Source: Coptis chinensis
Lineage: Eukaryota; Streptophyta; Magnoliopsida; Ranunculales; Ranunculaceae
Direction: 5' to 3'
DNA: 64,000 nt
NCBI GenBank assembly: GCA_015680905.1
Contig: CM027377.1
Location: 87,873,001-87,937,000 of the forward strand
The position numbers and the translations under genes are program-made. The notes below the pieces were generated by a model. That model saw only the letters and a list, made by a program, of their open reading frames with translations. It made no database searches and was not told the origin of the DNA. Shown here piece by piece: positions 10,058-21,599 of the stretch. Position 1 is the first letter of the stretch; every line of letters begins with the position of its first letter.

Positions 10058-13000
10058 TCACGGACGAACCGACCGAGATTCGCCATTAACATCCAATGAG
10101 TCAACATTTGGCAATTCAACAAAATTGTCATCTCCTACATGAGCATCAACGAGCTCATCATCGTTATCGCCGTCAGATTCGCGGAAAGCATCTTTGAGGA
10201 GATTCTACAACAACCGACCACGTTGGGTCAAGTTGATCGTGCACATAGAAAACTTGCTCGGCCCGAGAAGCTAGGATGAAGGAATCGATTTATAGCCAAC
10301 TCTACCAAGATCCACTAAAGTGAAACCCATGTCATCCTTCCTAATTGCATTCTTGCTATCAACCCAGTCACACTTGAACATTGGAATCTTGAAATTTGTA
10401 TAATCGAGCAACCATATTTCAACAATAACACCGTAGAAAGACATGTTCAAAAAATTGGGTTTTGATCCTTTGGCGCTTGAAACCCGTGGTGTTGTTGTTG
10501 GCATCAAACTCACGCCACTATTTTGATTTACTCAGAAGTGTGTCTTGCCGTTTTCGTGGCAAAACGATAACCATTAGTGACATAGGTAGAATATTTGTAA
10601 ACATGTGCCAAAGGCCCCTTCGATACCCACTTCAAGGTGTTTGACACCTTGTTGTCAGGATTTCCCCTCTCGAGCAAAACCTGTGCATTGTTGTGTAAAC
10701 ATTTTAGTCCTAATCTAAGTTAAATTAACATACAAAAATAACAAAAACAAAAAAAAGACCAATTTATAATATACCTTGTCTCTAAGCCAATCACAAAATG
10801 AGCGATTGTGTTCAGCATGCAACCATGTGGGTTTTTTTGATTTACGAGGTTGTTGTTCCTTCAGATAGTTCATATGTTCTCTATCATGTTAGGCCACAAA
10901 ATAAACTAGTTAGCTATCGGAATCCGAAACCAAGGAACTAAAATAGACTTTTAAAGTGAACAACTAAAGAAACCTTACTCGATGTAAGGCTGAACATCTC
11001 TTGTGTTTTGCAACACATAGAGATGTGCCTGGTCCAATGTTTTTCTATCTACTTGACTATGGGTACTTCCTCGGGGAAGATTTTCAGATGATATCAAATC
11101 TGTGGTAGTGTTATCTTTACGGAGAGGAATCCCAATTGCATCTAAGTCAGGTAAGAATTCGCTACAAAATTCAATTGCTTCCTCTCGCAATGTAATTCTC
11201 AAAGAATACAAGCTTCCGGTCGATTTCGATTGGCGTGATAAAGCCCTTTAACACGTCATGTACCTAAGAGATTGAACAATAGTAATGTTTATAAAGAAAA
11301 GCGATTAAGAAATATTGAATGGTAATATATAATTCATTGTACCTCTCAAATGCATACATCCATCGGTAGAGAATACAGGACCACAAAGATCAACTTCTCG
11401 ACAAGGTGCAATCGTTAGATGAATCATAACGCCGAAAAATGATGGTATGAAAATACTTTTCCAAAGAAACATACCGCGGAGCACAATGTCTTCCTGAATT
11501 TGAGGCAATTTTTCCTTATCTATTACTTTCGAGCAAATAGCCTTAAAAAAGAACATAGCCTAATAATTGCACATCTCACATTCTTTGGCAAAATTGTTCT
11601 TATTGCAATCGGAAGAAGTTGTCGATCAAAACATGACAATCGCGGCGACTTCATATTTTGCAGTTTTAGATCTTGCATCGAGACAAGAGGCCTAAAATTC
11701 AAGAGTATCCACTTGGGACTTTTAACTCATGCAAAGTTTTGCATAGTCTTTTTTCTCATCTCTAGATAGTGTGTGACAAGCCGGAGGCAAGAACGATCGC
11801 TTTCCCCAATTGTTGGAGCCAATTCGTCCTTAGACCCATTTCTTGGAGGTCAAGACGAGACTTAATAGTATCTTTATTTTACGTGGAATGTTAAGTAGGG
11901 TCCCAACAATGCTTTGTCACATACATTTTTCTCTCGCGGTGCATAAAATCTACATTATGTCGGAGTTCTAGATATCTCCAAGATGGAAGCTCAAAAAACT
12001 GATTTCTTCTTAAAACAATTGGTAGCACCCGTAATGGTTCCCTTTGTTCCCCATATGACTTTGATCCCTTCAACTTCTTCTAGTACTTTCAAACCGGTTA
12101 AGGGTTCAGTGCCTCCCGCACTGCTTTTACCATTGAAGGCTTTTTTAGTCTTCGATATGGATGATAGCTGAAGAAATCTTCTATTGGCTGTGTATAACGT
12201 TCTTCCCAGAGTGCTTAAGCCTGGTTGAGGACGTGCCCTCGCATAAATAGGACAAGCAAAATAACCTTTCACAAAGTGCACCCGTAAAGATTGCTATACG
12301 CAGAAGATCATTGATTGTCCATAACAAAACAGCTTTAAGTATAAATGATTCATGACGGTACACATCATAAGCATCCACCCCTATCTCCCACAAAACATGT
12401 AAGTCGCCAACCAAGGGTGCCAAGTAGACGCCGATATTGTTTCCGTGTTGATTTGGACCTCGATATTAACATCGTAAGCATCATATACTTTCTTTTCATG
12501 CATAGCCACGGTGGGAGGTTGTATGTGACCAAAGATAACAGGCCATAAACTATACTTAGTACTAAGAGTATGGTGTGGATTGACTCCATCGGCTGAAAGT
12601 GCTGTTTAAGATTTCGGATTCTCACGCAAATTCGGATATTTTTCGTCAACCAACTTCCATCTTTGGAGAGTCTGGGTGGTGGCGATCTTACCATCAACCA
12701 CCCTTTCATCGGCATGCCATGTCATTGACTTTGATGTTTGGGCAGATTGAAACATCTTCTTGAATCTTGAATTGGTGGAAAATACCACAAAACTTTTTCT
12801 TTGGTACTCACCCCGATTTGTTGGTCGCTCTCTTGTTCTCTTTATATCTTGAGACTCCACAAATAGGGCACATAGTTTCATTTTGTATTTATCACCCCTA
12901 TAGAGTATACAATCATTTGGACATGCATGTATTTTCGAACTTCATCCCATAAACAGATAATGTCTTCTTGACTCCATTCAAGGATTTCGCAAGAGATTTG

Positions 13001-13601
13001 GTTGAGGAAGCATCCGTCCCAAAGAGCTTCAATAACTTCGAAAAACTTGTGTCGGACCACCCACTATTTGCTTTTCAGATTAAATAAAATGATAACTATT
13101 GATAGCTTTGTGAATTTTGAGCAACCCTCGTGACAAAGCGTTTCGCATCTTCAAGCAATTCCTTAAATTTCTCGGGATCAATCAGATAATGGTCCTCTGC
13201 AGAGCCTTCGCCATTTCTCTCATCGTTCAACATCTTGTGGAGTCTCAATCTCATCATAATATCCAACATCTTCAAGAGTCTCGGCCTCATCATAATGTCC
13301 AACATCTTGAAGTCTCAACCTCATCATAATGTCCAAAAGTGTCTTGTTCTCAGAAAACTAGTCGGGTCTCGAAAATAGAGAGCTTTCGCCATGAAACCGC
13401 CAAATAGTGTAACCTTGGCTAATACCACGCTCGAAAAAGATGATTTTCGACCTCGGCCTTAGTTAACTCGTTGATATTTGAACAATCTCTACATGGACAA
13501 CGTATGAAACTTCCTTCTTCCTTTCCAACACTAATTAACCTTTCAACTCCTTGAATATATTCGCTTGTTAACCGGTCCTTGGACATCCAAGACTTATCCA
13601 T
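10058..13601 (-). pseudogene. TNP2-type CACTA transposase, decayed
   Basis: Read on the minus strand from ATG at 13601. The N-terminus MDKSWMSKDRLTSEYI with R-C-P-C-R-D-C-S-N is the transposase-associated zinc-binding domain (13419-13601). The Transposase_21 core follows in shifting frames: MTWHADERVVDGK (about 12700-12735), YNLPPWLCMK (about 12500-12530), LLWTINDL (about 12305-12330), a G-Y-F-A-C-P segment (about 12250-12270), and FFELPSWRYLELRHN (about 11950-12000). Then DUF4218 with PSFFGVMIHLT (about 11405-11445) and DQAHLYVLQNT (about 10990-11040), and DUF4216 with MSFYGVI, FKCDWVD and GFTLVDLGRVG (10290-10445). An acidic tail ends at the stop at 10058-10060. The TNP2 transposase recognises the CACTA ends and catalyses excision and insertion. 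Multiple frameshifts make this copy non-functional. The TNPA gene starts 264 bp downstream on the same strand. Confidence 0.9.
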
Positions 13602-15361
13602 ATCGTAGCAAAATGCAACAAACCGATCTCTTAAAGAAAAACAGAGTCAAAAAAAAAAATCAAGTACAAAGACCACACATTCAAAAATAAAGTATCATTG
13701 CAAGATGATATCAACACATGACACATTAGTAGGAAAAACATTAAGTAAGTCTAAGATGATATGATAATTGTATTATGCAAAATCAAATTACAGTGGAAAT
13801 CTAACTAACCAATTTAGGCTACTCTCAATAACCAAATAGAAGCTAAGAAGCACGGATACCGACACGCGACACGGATACGACACGACACGGATACGCGGAC
13901 ACGGCATTTTTCAAAAATATAGGAAACGGATTCGTCTTGGACACGTTTGAATAATATATATATATATATATATATTAACCCAACAACAAAAGGAAAAGGT
14001 CCATAATTTTAAAAATGTTTAATACCTAACATGCATATGCTCATCAAAGCCATTATCTAAAAGTTCTATTTAGCGACGGTTTACTATAAAACGAAGCGAG
14101 GCGTATGCCTCACGGAGGCAGAGGTGCAAGCCCGGCCCATCGGGGAAAAACCTATCATGTGACATTATAAAACTAAACCAGATGGATAAATTGATTACTA
14201 TTTCCTTAAACTTTATCTTATCAAGACATTAGCTACCACACATTAATTCAAAAGCACACAATCCAAACAAAGTCACCACTAAGCAACGATATATAGATGA
14301 TTTGGCATCATAAAATTGTTATAATAAGCGGACTCAATAAAGATCAAAGACATCTTTAAAGATCGACAAAGACAAACAAAATCACCATTAAGCAAAGGCA
14401 AATAGATAATGGCGCCTTATAACTATTATATGAACTCGACTCAAGGATCACCAAATCTTTAAAGATCAAGAATTGAGGGTGGATCACGATATACTAAGTA
14501 TAAACCTAAGTATCATGCATTGAGTCCCTTCGCTTCAAGGACCTCATGGTGTATTAGGACTTATGAAACTCGGTTTCAAATTTTGAACTCCTTTGAACAT
14601 TGGGGAATGCAAGAAGACAGCTTTTAACCAAGATCTATGAAATTCCTGTTTTACCAAGTTTATAAGATAGAGTATGTCGATAACTATATAACTATAAACT
14701 ATGTCAACCAACTATGAAGTGAGAACTATAAGATTCCTTCCTAAAATAATACAATATAATTGTAAACTGAAAAGAAACGAATGATATGTGTTTGAGTTTT
14801 ATAGCTAAAAACCGTGATAGAGACATCCATAAGTCAAATGTAAGAATAGATGGCCCATAAGATGACTAAGCTGTTCAACAAAGGAGACAAAAGGTGTGCA
14901 ACTTTTTCTCATGCAGACCAAGCAGTACAATGGAGCAGCTGCTATATAAACAACTTAGAATTTTATGTTCTGTGCTTAAAGTCAAATGGATTAGTCCTTG
15001 ACTTAACTAGCATAAATTGGACTGTAAAACATATGAGATTGATAAACAAAATAATTTTTCAAAAAGTTCATCGAGTTTGACAACTTTGGTATAGACATAT
15101 ATGCATCATAAACATAACCAAAGATAGAAATCTCAAAGCAATCACGACATCTAATTAATCTCTAAAAACAAAACAATTATCCAATAAACTTTGACATTTA
15201 GCAAAGTATAATTACTTCTGTCAAATAAATCAATCCATAATGTAACTAGCATTCATAGGAAAACCAAATAACTAAACAAATGACAGCAGAGGGATTTCAA
15301 ACGATTACGGTTATTAGGATCATCTGTGACATTTAACAAGCACAATTTTCAAGGAGTTACC
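13602..15361. other. Non-coding upstream spacer of CACTA-1
   Basis: No supported gene. It holds a run of degenerate CGACACGGATACG motifs (about 13855-13905), a TA dinucleotide tract (about 13952-13975), and a short GC-rich block with GCGAGGCGTATGCCTCACGG (about 14093-14115). The last is an imperfect palindrome that resembles interspersed plant repeats. The rest is AT-rich. Confidence 0.5.
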
Positions 15362-15965
15362 TGAAAATATCAGCACCATCAAGCATAAAAATCCTGTGCT
15401 CCTCACCGCCTTCCCCATCAAGAACAACTACATTACCCAATCTCCTCCCTCTCCTTCTTCCCACATATTCTCAATCTCTCTCCACTTCCCACCACTCTTC
15501 AACTCCAAAACCACACCATCTCTATAATACTCATCCACTGGAAAAACCCCCGAAACTGTCCTCGACTCACCATACCAACCCATAACCCAAAACTCCATCT
15601 CCTCACCATTCCCAACTAAAAACCCAACACACCCAAAATTTCGAAACCTAGGTAACCCATCCATCTCCACCCACTCATTTTTCTCCACATCATATCTCTC
15701 CATCGAACTCATCCTACTTCCAGCTGCCCCAAACATAGCATGTCTAGACCCCCACCAGCCACAATAATCCCCCATTGACCGCCCGACACACAAAAAACCC
15801 CGAAGCCGATAACATAGGCGATAAACACACCCAGTCATTGGTAAACATATCAAACCTATATATCGAGCCAGACGCCGATGGGCGGTCCATAGGAAACGAC
15901 CTGGCGTCGAACAACGAGCCGCCAATTACATGTGAGGGGCTATCCCCCGCGTATCGGAAATTACT
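15362..15965 (-). pseudogene. Captured F-box/kelch-repeat gene fragment (At1g23390-like)
   Basis: On the minus strand the sequence reads a kelch segment VIGGSLFDARSFPMDRPSAS then RFDMFTNDWVCLSPMLSA (about 15835-15930), then, after frameshifts, HAMFGAAGSRMSSM, RYDVEKNEWVEMDGLPRFR (about 15640-15715), GFLVGNGEE, GVFPVDEYYRDGVVLELKSG and KWREIENMWEEGE. It ends with F-M-L-D-G-A-D-I-F just before a GTAACT splice-donor-like site at about 15361. This order matches the kelch half of plant F-box/kelch proteins of the At1g23390 type; the F-box is absent. An uninterrupted ORF of 165 codons (15428-15925) remains in part of it. It lies upstream of TNP2 within CACTA-1, in the same orientation. Kelch family is firm; the exact orthologue is my recollection. 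Confidence 0.8.
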
Positions 15966-16849
15966 ATTCTGGCGTGTCCCCGGCGTGTCGGAAATTAAAA
16001 TTTAATTATAAAATCCAGATACTCTAAATTACACTGTATAGCAGAACCTGACAACAATATTATCTAGTGTTCAGATTGAATACAAGCTATGGTTATAAAC
16101 TTATAATGGTGCTTAAATCAGTTTCTTGACCAAATCCCTTTTATTCAATCTCAAATTTATTGATCAAAGTTTATGATTTCGTTTTTTTATCAAAATTTAC
16201 GTTTTGTTTCCTGTATAGACTCAAAGATTCGACAACAACAAATACAGAGTGCTATAATAGACTCAAAAACAAAACTTTGATCAGATTAATTTGCAATAGC
16301 ATCCAAAACATAGACAATTAAATAAAAACGAAAAAAAAAATATTACCTTTATTTTCTTGCTCGCGAGAGAGAGAGAGAGAGCTGGAAAGCGAACCGGAGA
16401 ACGACACCAGACGAGAGATGGGTGAGGAGCGCGCGTGGTGCAATAAAACGCTGTGAAAAGTTGGGAGGAAGAACGCGCGGTTACGAGGAAGAACGCTGAT
16501 TCTGAGAGACGTTTTTTTCTTTTCTTTTTTTTTTTCGGTATTTTTCTTTTTAACCTAAGTGATGAGTATGAAGGGATTTAAACAACCGGTTTCTATTTCT
16601 ATCCCTTTCTAATTCTTTTCCTTTTAGGTTTAGTTGTTTTGGGAGGAAGTTAAAAAAAACATAGCCGCCCAAAATCAAGACTTTGTGTTTCATGGCATAC
16701 CATGTAATTATTATTCAGATCAGATTCAGATTCGTGACTGCACTGCATACTTTCGGTCGCTTATTTATTTCGATAATCTGTTAATTTTTGTTTTCGTTTG
16801 TTTTCGATATTTTTACACCCAGAAGGCCAGAAGTGAACATCAAGGCAAA
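15966..16849. other. Non-coding segment near the right end of CACTA-1
   Basis: AT-rich, with a GA microsatellite at about 16363-16382 followed by a GC-richer stretch (16385-16500) like a plant 5' untranslated region or promoter. It could be the transposon promoter region for the leftward genes or part of the captured kelch locus. No ORF is supported. Confidence 0.45.
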
Positions 16850-17038
16850 CCACTAGTGTCACTTTCAAATAATGGGACACAAAAAATAAAATTACTTGTG
16901 TCACTTTTCCTAGAAGTAACACATCAGCCCTCGTTCTATAAAAAAGTGACACATCAAAACTCTGTGTGTCACTTTTTTCTAGTAAGTGACACAAGACAAA
17001 AAAAATAAGTGACACAAAAAGCCCTTCTTTTAGTAGTG
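16850..17038. repeat. CACTA-1 right subterminal repeats and terminal inverted repeat
   Basis: Alternating GTGTCACTTTT and AAGTGACACA motifs at 16855-17015 match those of the left array. The terminal inverted repeat occupies about 17018-17038, ending GTAGTG. The target-site duplication should be the 3 bp after it (AAT, 17039-17041); the left copy is outside the window. Confidence 0.9.
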
Positions 17039-17041
17039 AAT

Positions 17042-17674
17042 ACGGGAAATTAGAACAGGCATAAGAAGGTATTTATGCCTCATGCTATGGGCTCAAGCTA
17101 AACTAGACATCAAGGTTCTGGGAAGGTCATGGCACATACGTCCCGTGGCTAAATCAAGGAAGACGCTACAAGTGGCATCATTCACAGAAGAAAAACGCCA
17201 TTCCCCTAAAATGTTTAGCATGATCCAAAACATAACAGTTCCTATGTTCATGGACAGGCTACCAAAAGCGACGTTATAGTCCCCTTGGTCCTCGATACGG
17301 AAAATGCCTGCCCCATACGACTCATGCAAAAACTCATAAGTGTAGACATGCATATTATCTACCCAATAACACCATGGGTCTTGTATTTCAACGGGTATAG
17401 CAAGTCCAAGAACAAACGCTAGCAAGAACCTGGTAATTTCCATTGGTTCATTATCAATGTTGATGGAGAACACTTGTTCTCCATCTGGTCTCTCAAAGAA
17501 AATGTAGTTATCGTAAAAATAAGATGCTAGTGTTGGAGAATAAAGTTCAGCAGGTCTTACCATAAGCGGTTCCCAGCCTACGTATGTGATCGCCTCGCGA
17601 AACCAAGCACCATAAGTAGTGCTTTGGAACAAATCTTCGAAAGACTGTTTCGGTATTATTGTAGGAGATGTCAT
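17042..17674 (-). pseudogene. Element A post-pol ORF2, truncated by CACTA-1
   Basis: Starts MTSPTIIPKQSFEDL at 17674 and stays open for 193 codons to 17093; the reading continues past one stop until the CACTA-1 junction at 17038. Conserved with the copies in C and D: Y-S-P-x-L-x-x-F-F-Y-x-N, D-G-E-Q-x-F-S, G-x-F-R-I-E-D-Q-G, NVAFGSLSMNIGT, MLNILGEWRFSS and D-L-P-R-T-L. The general pattern resembles the putative plant transposon protein domain found in many plant retroelements. Its role is unknown. It lies where Athila elements carry an extra ORF, but I see no signal peptide or clear membrane span, so I do not call it an envelope protein. Confidence 0.7.
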
Positions 17675-17749
17675 CTCAAAATGATGCTCTGGAACAGCTG
17701 CAAATGATCCGGGAACAACCCAGAAAACTGGAAATTTTTGTGTTTACGG

Positions 17750-17930
17750 AGGTCAAGGCGTAGGTGCACTCCACTTGGGCGCATGTGCGCTCTGATGATT
17801 TTCTAGTTCCAGTGTTTGGGCGCGAGTCACACTCACCTTGGCCGCAGGTGCGCTCAGTGCAAAATTTCAGAAAAATGAGTAGGGCGCGAGTGCGCTCCTC
17901 TGGGGCGCAGGTGCGCTCTGAGGTGCTGAT
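17750..17930. repeat. GC-rich GGCGCAGGTGCGCTC motif cluster (element A, between the post-pol ORFs)
   Basis: At least four imperfect copies of a motif near GGCGCAGGTGCGCTC, spaced irregularly, in otherwise AT-rich sequence. Each is close to palindromic (GCGCA..TGCGC). The same motif recurs in elements C and D at the same place, and in the leaders of A and C. Confidence 0.8.
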
Positions 17931-18489
17931 GGTTGAAAAATGAGACGAAACGTGGGAAACGTGGGAGTGAAAGGTGAGTGATGGAAGTTAGGTGTAGTGT
18001 GGGTTGTGAGTGTAGAATGAATGAAGTTTATATAGGTTTTAAGTTGCTAAAATGGATCGGGAAGTTACCAAAAATTTTTTATGGCAATTTCCGGAAATAC
18101 TAAAATTTCCAAACCCGAAAACGGAAACAACTCATATTCTTGATTCTAAAACAACCCTAGTATCTTTTAGGTTGAATTTAGGATAGAACCTACCTATTTT
18201 ATCTAGATTTCATCCTACCATGATATTTATTCATAGATATGCCTAATCGGTAATATTCTCACCCTGACTTCGAAATAACTTCTAAAAACGAGGGTCATAT
18301 AAAAATCATGCTGGAATCCCAAACAATTTGGGAAGGTGGGATCAATATTAAACAACTACGCACAATGAAAATAACCGCATTATATTAAATTTTTCATTCA
18401 AAGTACATTTCACTACAAAATTCAAATTACCAAAATAAAACTTACATTAAAATAACTAACAATAATAAAACTACAAATAAAAATCATCA
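17931..18489. other. Spacer between post-pol ORFs, element A
   Basis: AT-rich with no gene seen. It contains the conserved line CAAACAATTTGGGAAGGTGGG near 18328 (related to 48745 in C and 34510 in D). Confidence 0.5.
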
Positions 18490-19626
18490 AGCTATACTAT
18501 CCCTAAACACGTCGGTACTGGTAGCGGAGGGCACACGCCGGAGATGGCTCCCCGAAAGCTCGATTGGCCAGCACCATTCGTCTTTCGGTGACGACGCTCG
18601 TGCCTCGATGATGTATCCTCAGAAGGAGAATCCCCATGAGGTGGAAAGCGTGCAAGCATATCGGCCCGAAACTGGCGCTGAGCTTCTAGCTCAGTCCTCA
18701 TCTGTTCCCACCGCTCATCCTCTCGCTGGGTACGAATCTCGAAGTTATGGTGGATAGTAGCATGTCGAGTTCGGAGGTCTTCACAGATAGTATTGAGTGA
18801 ACGCATGCCACGATGAATCACAGCCATGCGTTCTGCATCTGACCAACACCTCTATAAGGCATCAGCATCAAAACAAGTCAAGTCCTCCTCATCCTCCGAG
18901 TCATTCTCATTTCCACCATCCTCCTCATCCTCTACCCTATCCTCAGGCAACCTCCAAACTCGTTGGACACAATCCTTATAAATCCGAGGATTTCGGTGTA
19001 GGGTGAGGTAAATCCTATCAGACGTCGGAGTCGCTCTCAACTTCAGCATGATCTTGGTTATCAAAACAGGGAGAGGTGCAATAGACTTCCCTACTCCCCT
19101 AATCATGTTAAGCAAAAACTCCAAGATACAGAACTCATACTTCTGCTCCTGGAGTATCCATAGAATGTGGAGGCAGTTCGACCGATGTCGTGACCTTCTC
19201 CTTCCCTAGGGGCGCCCGACCAATCCATCGAGCCGCAGCCAATTTGGTTGGTTTCGGGGATGCCTGGCGAACACAATGCGAAGCTTGTATTGTAGTTCCC
19301 TTCGGTAACTGTCGCGTTCATCAACAGCTCGACCCCATTATATTGGGACTCCTGTAATGTGGCATCAAGATGGATTCTAGGTGGAATGCCTAGAATCTCA
19401 CCAACAACCCAAAATTACTTCCTTCCTCCTTTGCCACCATAACAAAATTTCTACTCCCTCCAACTCCCTCGTGTTGTAAAACCCGTCGGACTAACTCTTC
19501 GTGCTAAAAGGCCGTCGAAAGTACCACAAGCTATTCCAATCTCTACTAATCATTTCACACCGTAAAAACGGCGAAGTGGTCTCCAGTAAATGCTTGCTCC
19601 AGCAAAATTCGACGTTGTTGAGCCAT
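18490..19626 (-). pseudogene. Element A post-pol ORF1, decayed
   Basis: Read from ATG at 19626 (MAQQRRILLEQAFTGDHF), it matches the same ORF in C (50041) and D (43892), but has many frameshifts and stops. Recognisable blocks include L-P-V-L-I-T-K-I-M (about 19050-19085), an acidic E-D-E-E-D stretch (about 18880-18930), RGMRSLNTICEDLRTRHA (about 18770-18825) and F-R-A-D-M-L-A-R-F-P-P (about 18640-18680), ending in a basic R-H-E-R-R-H-R-K-T tail. The N-terminal half, with F-Y-x-x-R-E-x-x-G-x-x-I-F-V-x-V in the other copies, resembles the putative plant transposon protein domain. Function unknown. Confidence 0.65.
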
Positions 19627-20701
19627 TGGAGTTTGAACTGATTTGGGGTTTGTAGAAGGTGTAGAAAGCAATGAGGAACAACCTTACTGGAACAATAATG
19701 GTGGTGGTGCGGTGGTGGCGCGGTGGTGGATCGGCAGTTCCAATCTTTGGATTTTTCGGTGGTTTTTGATGATTTAAATTAGTGGAGGTGGTGGTGGTAC
19801 GGTTTTGAGAAGATTTGGAGTGGGTTTGGATGTTTGGCGTGGGTGTATTGGTTTTCTCTCTTTTTTTTTTTTTTTTTTTTTTATGTTAGGATTTGAAGCT
19901 TTGTTGGTCGTTAATGGCAGTTTGGAGAAGTGAAGAACGCAACTGTTGGTGTGAAGGTAAAAGGGCTTGAGTCTTGGCGCTGGGTGGGGCCCAAGCCCAA
20001 TTCGAATTTTTCAAATTTTGTCAATTTTTAGAGCGACTTCAAACTAATATTGCCGCTTCGTTACCGGTCCGATTTTTGCGAATGAGATATGGAAATGATC
20101 AGGAGAGAATTTCCAATCCATTGATCCATAAAATACTCTATTCCGACCGTGGATGACATATAAGATAGTGGAAAACACCTCGTAGTACGTGCATGACGTA
20201 CGTTATGCGAACGAATGAACTCTAAATTCATAGATTATGTCAACCCGAATCGAAATACAATTAAACGGCCTAAGCAACTCTAATGGGACATAAAACATTC
20301 TAGGATCGGAAACACTAACACCCATTTAAAACAAATTTTTACAACAGAGTTTAGAAAATTTGTTTTTTTTTAAAAGTGGGTCTTTTAAAGTCAGATTCCC
20401 GAGACTTTCTAGATTACTATGTTTATTATTTAATATTTTTTTACTTTTATAAGGAAAAACAATAAGCAATAAGAACATAATTCACCCCATAGAGAAACAT
20501 GACTCAAAAATCCGAGAAAAGATGCAAGAGTGGAAAACGTGAATTATGTTAAACGTGGACTTAGGATCCGGTACTTACAGCCACACACTCCATAGGGAGG
20601 GCCCGGTTACCTTAATGGTGCACTCACCAATATCTGTAAATGAAAGGAATGCACCAAACACAAAAATTGAGTCGTTTATAGTCAGATACTCGAGACTTTA
20701 T
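19627..20701. other. Post-pol spacer of element A with conserved block
   Basis: Contains a T tract (19860-19882), a segment with TCCGATTTTTGCGAATGAG (about 20070-20090), and the conserved block GTCAGATTCCCGAGAC and GGATCCGGTACTTACAGCC through GGTGCACTCACC (about 20390-20640). All recur in C (50470-51060) and D (58415-59010). On the minus strand, GGTGAGTGCACC at about 20619-20630 looks like a splice donor. Confidence 0.65.
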
Positions 20702-21583
20702 CTAAACATATGTATGAACATGCAGTTTATTATATATCAACAACCGAAATAGTTGTGGATCATTCCATAAATAAATATCACAGAAAACATATCCAAACAC
20801 AATCAAGCACCAAGATTTCCTATGACGCAACCTAGTGAAAAGAAAGCAAAGTCGGATAAACCTATAACGTAACCTAGCATGCACCTTCTTTTTCATCTTT
20901 GAACGAGAGGGTGTCCTAGTGAATAAGTGTTGAAAAGTAAATGGTTGTGGAAGATATGGTGGATATGGATAAGTTGTAGAAGGAAAGAATGGAAAAAATG
21001 AGGATGTGGGTTTAGCACAAAACTCATTCATGGTGTAGGTAGGGACTGTCTCAATTCTGAAAATGAAGGTGTCAAATGGTTTGTCCTTCTGAAGTATTTG
21101 TTTACTAGGTGGATTTAAAAAATTATGAAGCACAGGAGAAACAAACGGATCGAGTGCAAACTCGAGATTCCTTTGAAAGGGTGGAAGGAGGGGAGCCGAG
21201 GTGGATGTTGTGCAAAGTAGTTCTTGATAGGGTGAATCATCACATGCTCTAAGAAACTCATCGAATTCCTCATCTAGATTGGTCATATCCACATTACGAT
21301 GGTAGTCCTCTATATCTTTGAGAAAGTCGTCTATCTCGTCTTCATCCATAATATGTGTATTGACTAGTGTAGGGATGAAAATGTTGGAGTCTGAACTTCC
21401 AAAGGAAAGAAATTTGGGCATATAATTATCAGGGAACGTGTTGTTGAAATAATCTCGAGCGAAGCTCTCGATCATGCTAACCTCTCCATCCATAGACGAA
21501 TCGGGTAAATGTGTCTTTGTTTTAAAAACATTTACTTCAACTGCTAGATGGCCAAAAGACATGGACATCGAACCATCGCGCAA
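20702..21583 (-). CDS. Open 293-codon ORF replacing the pol region of element A
   Basis: The first about 70 residues (RDGSMSMSFGHLAVEVNVFK to YMPKFLSFGS) match the segment just after protease in element C. Beyond that the sequence departs from C entirely. It continues as an acidic stretch (DEDEIDDFLKDIEDYHRN), a Pro/Phe/Tyr-rich part (FFPFFPSTTYPYPPYLPQPF) and a basic Lys/Arg-rich tail (SRSKMKKKVHARLRYRF). RT, RNase H and integrase would normally fill this position. The ORF is uninterrupted for 882 bp, unlike most coding regions around it. The start codon shown is the first in frame; in the intact polyprotein it would be a continuation of protease. No known domain recognised. It could be an accidental open frame after a pol deletion or a conserved product of a non-autonomous subfamily. 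Confidence 0.55.
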   Translation of the reverse strand: MRDGSMSMSFGHLAVEVNVFKTKTHLPDSSMDGEVSMIESFARDYFNNTFPDNYMPKFLSFGSSDSNIFIPTLVNTHIMDEDEIDDFLKDIEDYHRNVDMTNLDEEFDEFLRACDDSPYQELLCTTSTSAPLLPPFQRNLEFALDPFVSPVLHNFLNPPSKQILQKDKPFDTFIFRIETVPTYTMNEFCAKPTSSFFPFFPSTTYPYPPYLPQPFTFQHLFTRTPSRSKMKKKVHARLRYRFIRLCFLFTRLRHRKSWCLIVFGYVFCDIYLWNDPQLFRLLIYNKLHVHTYV

Positions 21584-21599
21584 TTAATGGCGCATTGGC

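Larger units (their letters stand above)
1..17038 (-). mobile_element. CACTA-1: large En/Spm-type DNA transposon with captured host-gene fragments
   Basis: The right terminus reads CTTTTAGTAGTG and ends at 17038; its reverse complement starts CACTACTAAAAG, the CACTA signature. Subterminal motifs TGTGTCACTTTT and AAAAGTGACACA occur at both ends (1-745 and 16850-17020). Both canonical gene types of the superfamily, TNP2 and TNPA, lie inside on the minus strand. The first bases, AAAAGCC followed by TGTGTCAC, resemble positions about 8 to 15 of the right-end inverted repeat, so the left terminus is probably within about 15 bases upstream of the window. Full length is then about 17 kb. The element sits in the post-pol ORF of retroelement A. 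All its coding regions carry stops or frameshifts, so it looks inactive as an autonomous element. Confidence 0.9.

Noticed and set aside
13855-13905. CGACACGGATACG run as a satellite or SINE
   Set aside because: It is too short and degenerate to assign to a family from this sequence alone.
17093-17674. Post-pol ORF2 as an envelope glycoprotein
   Set aside because: No signal peptide or clear transmembrane segment is visible; position alone is not enough.
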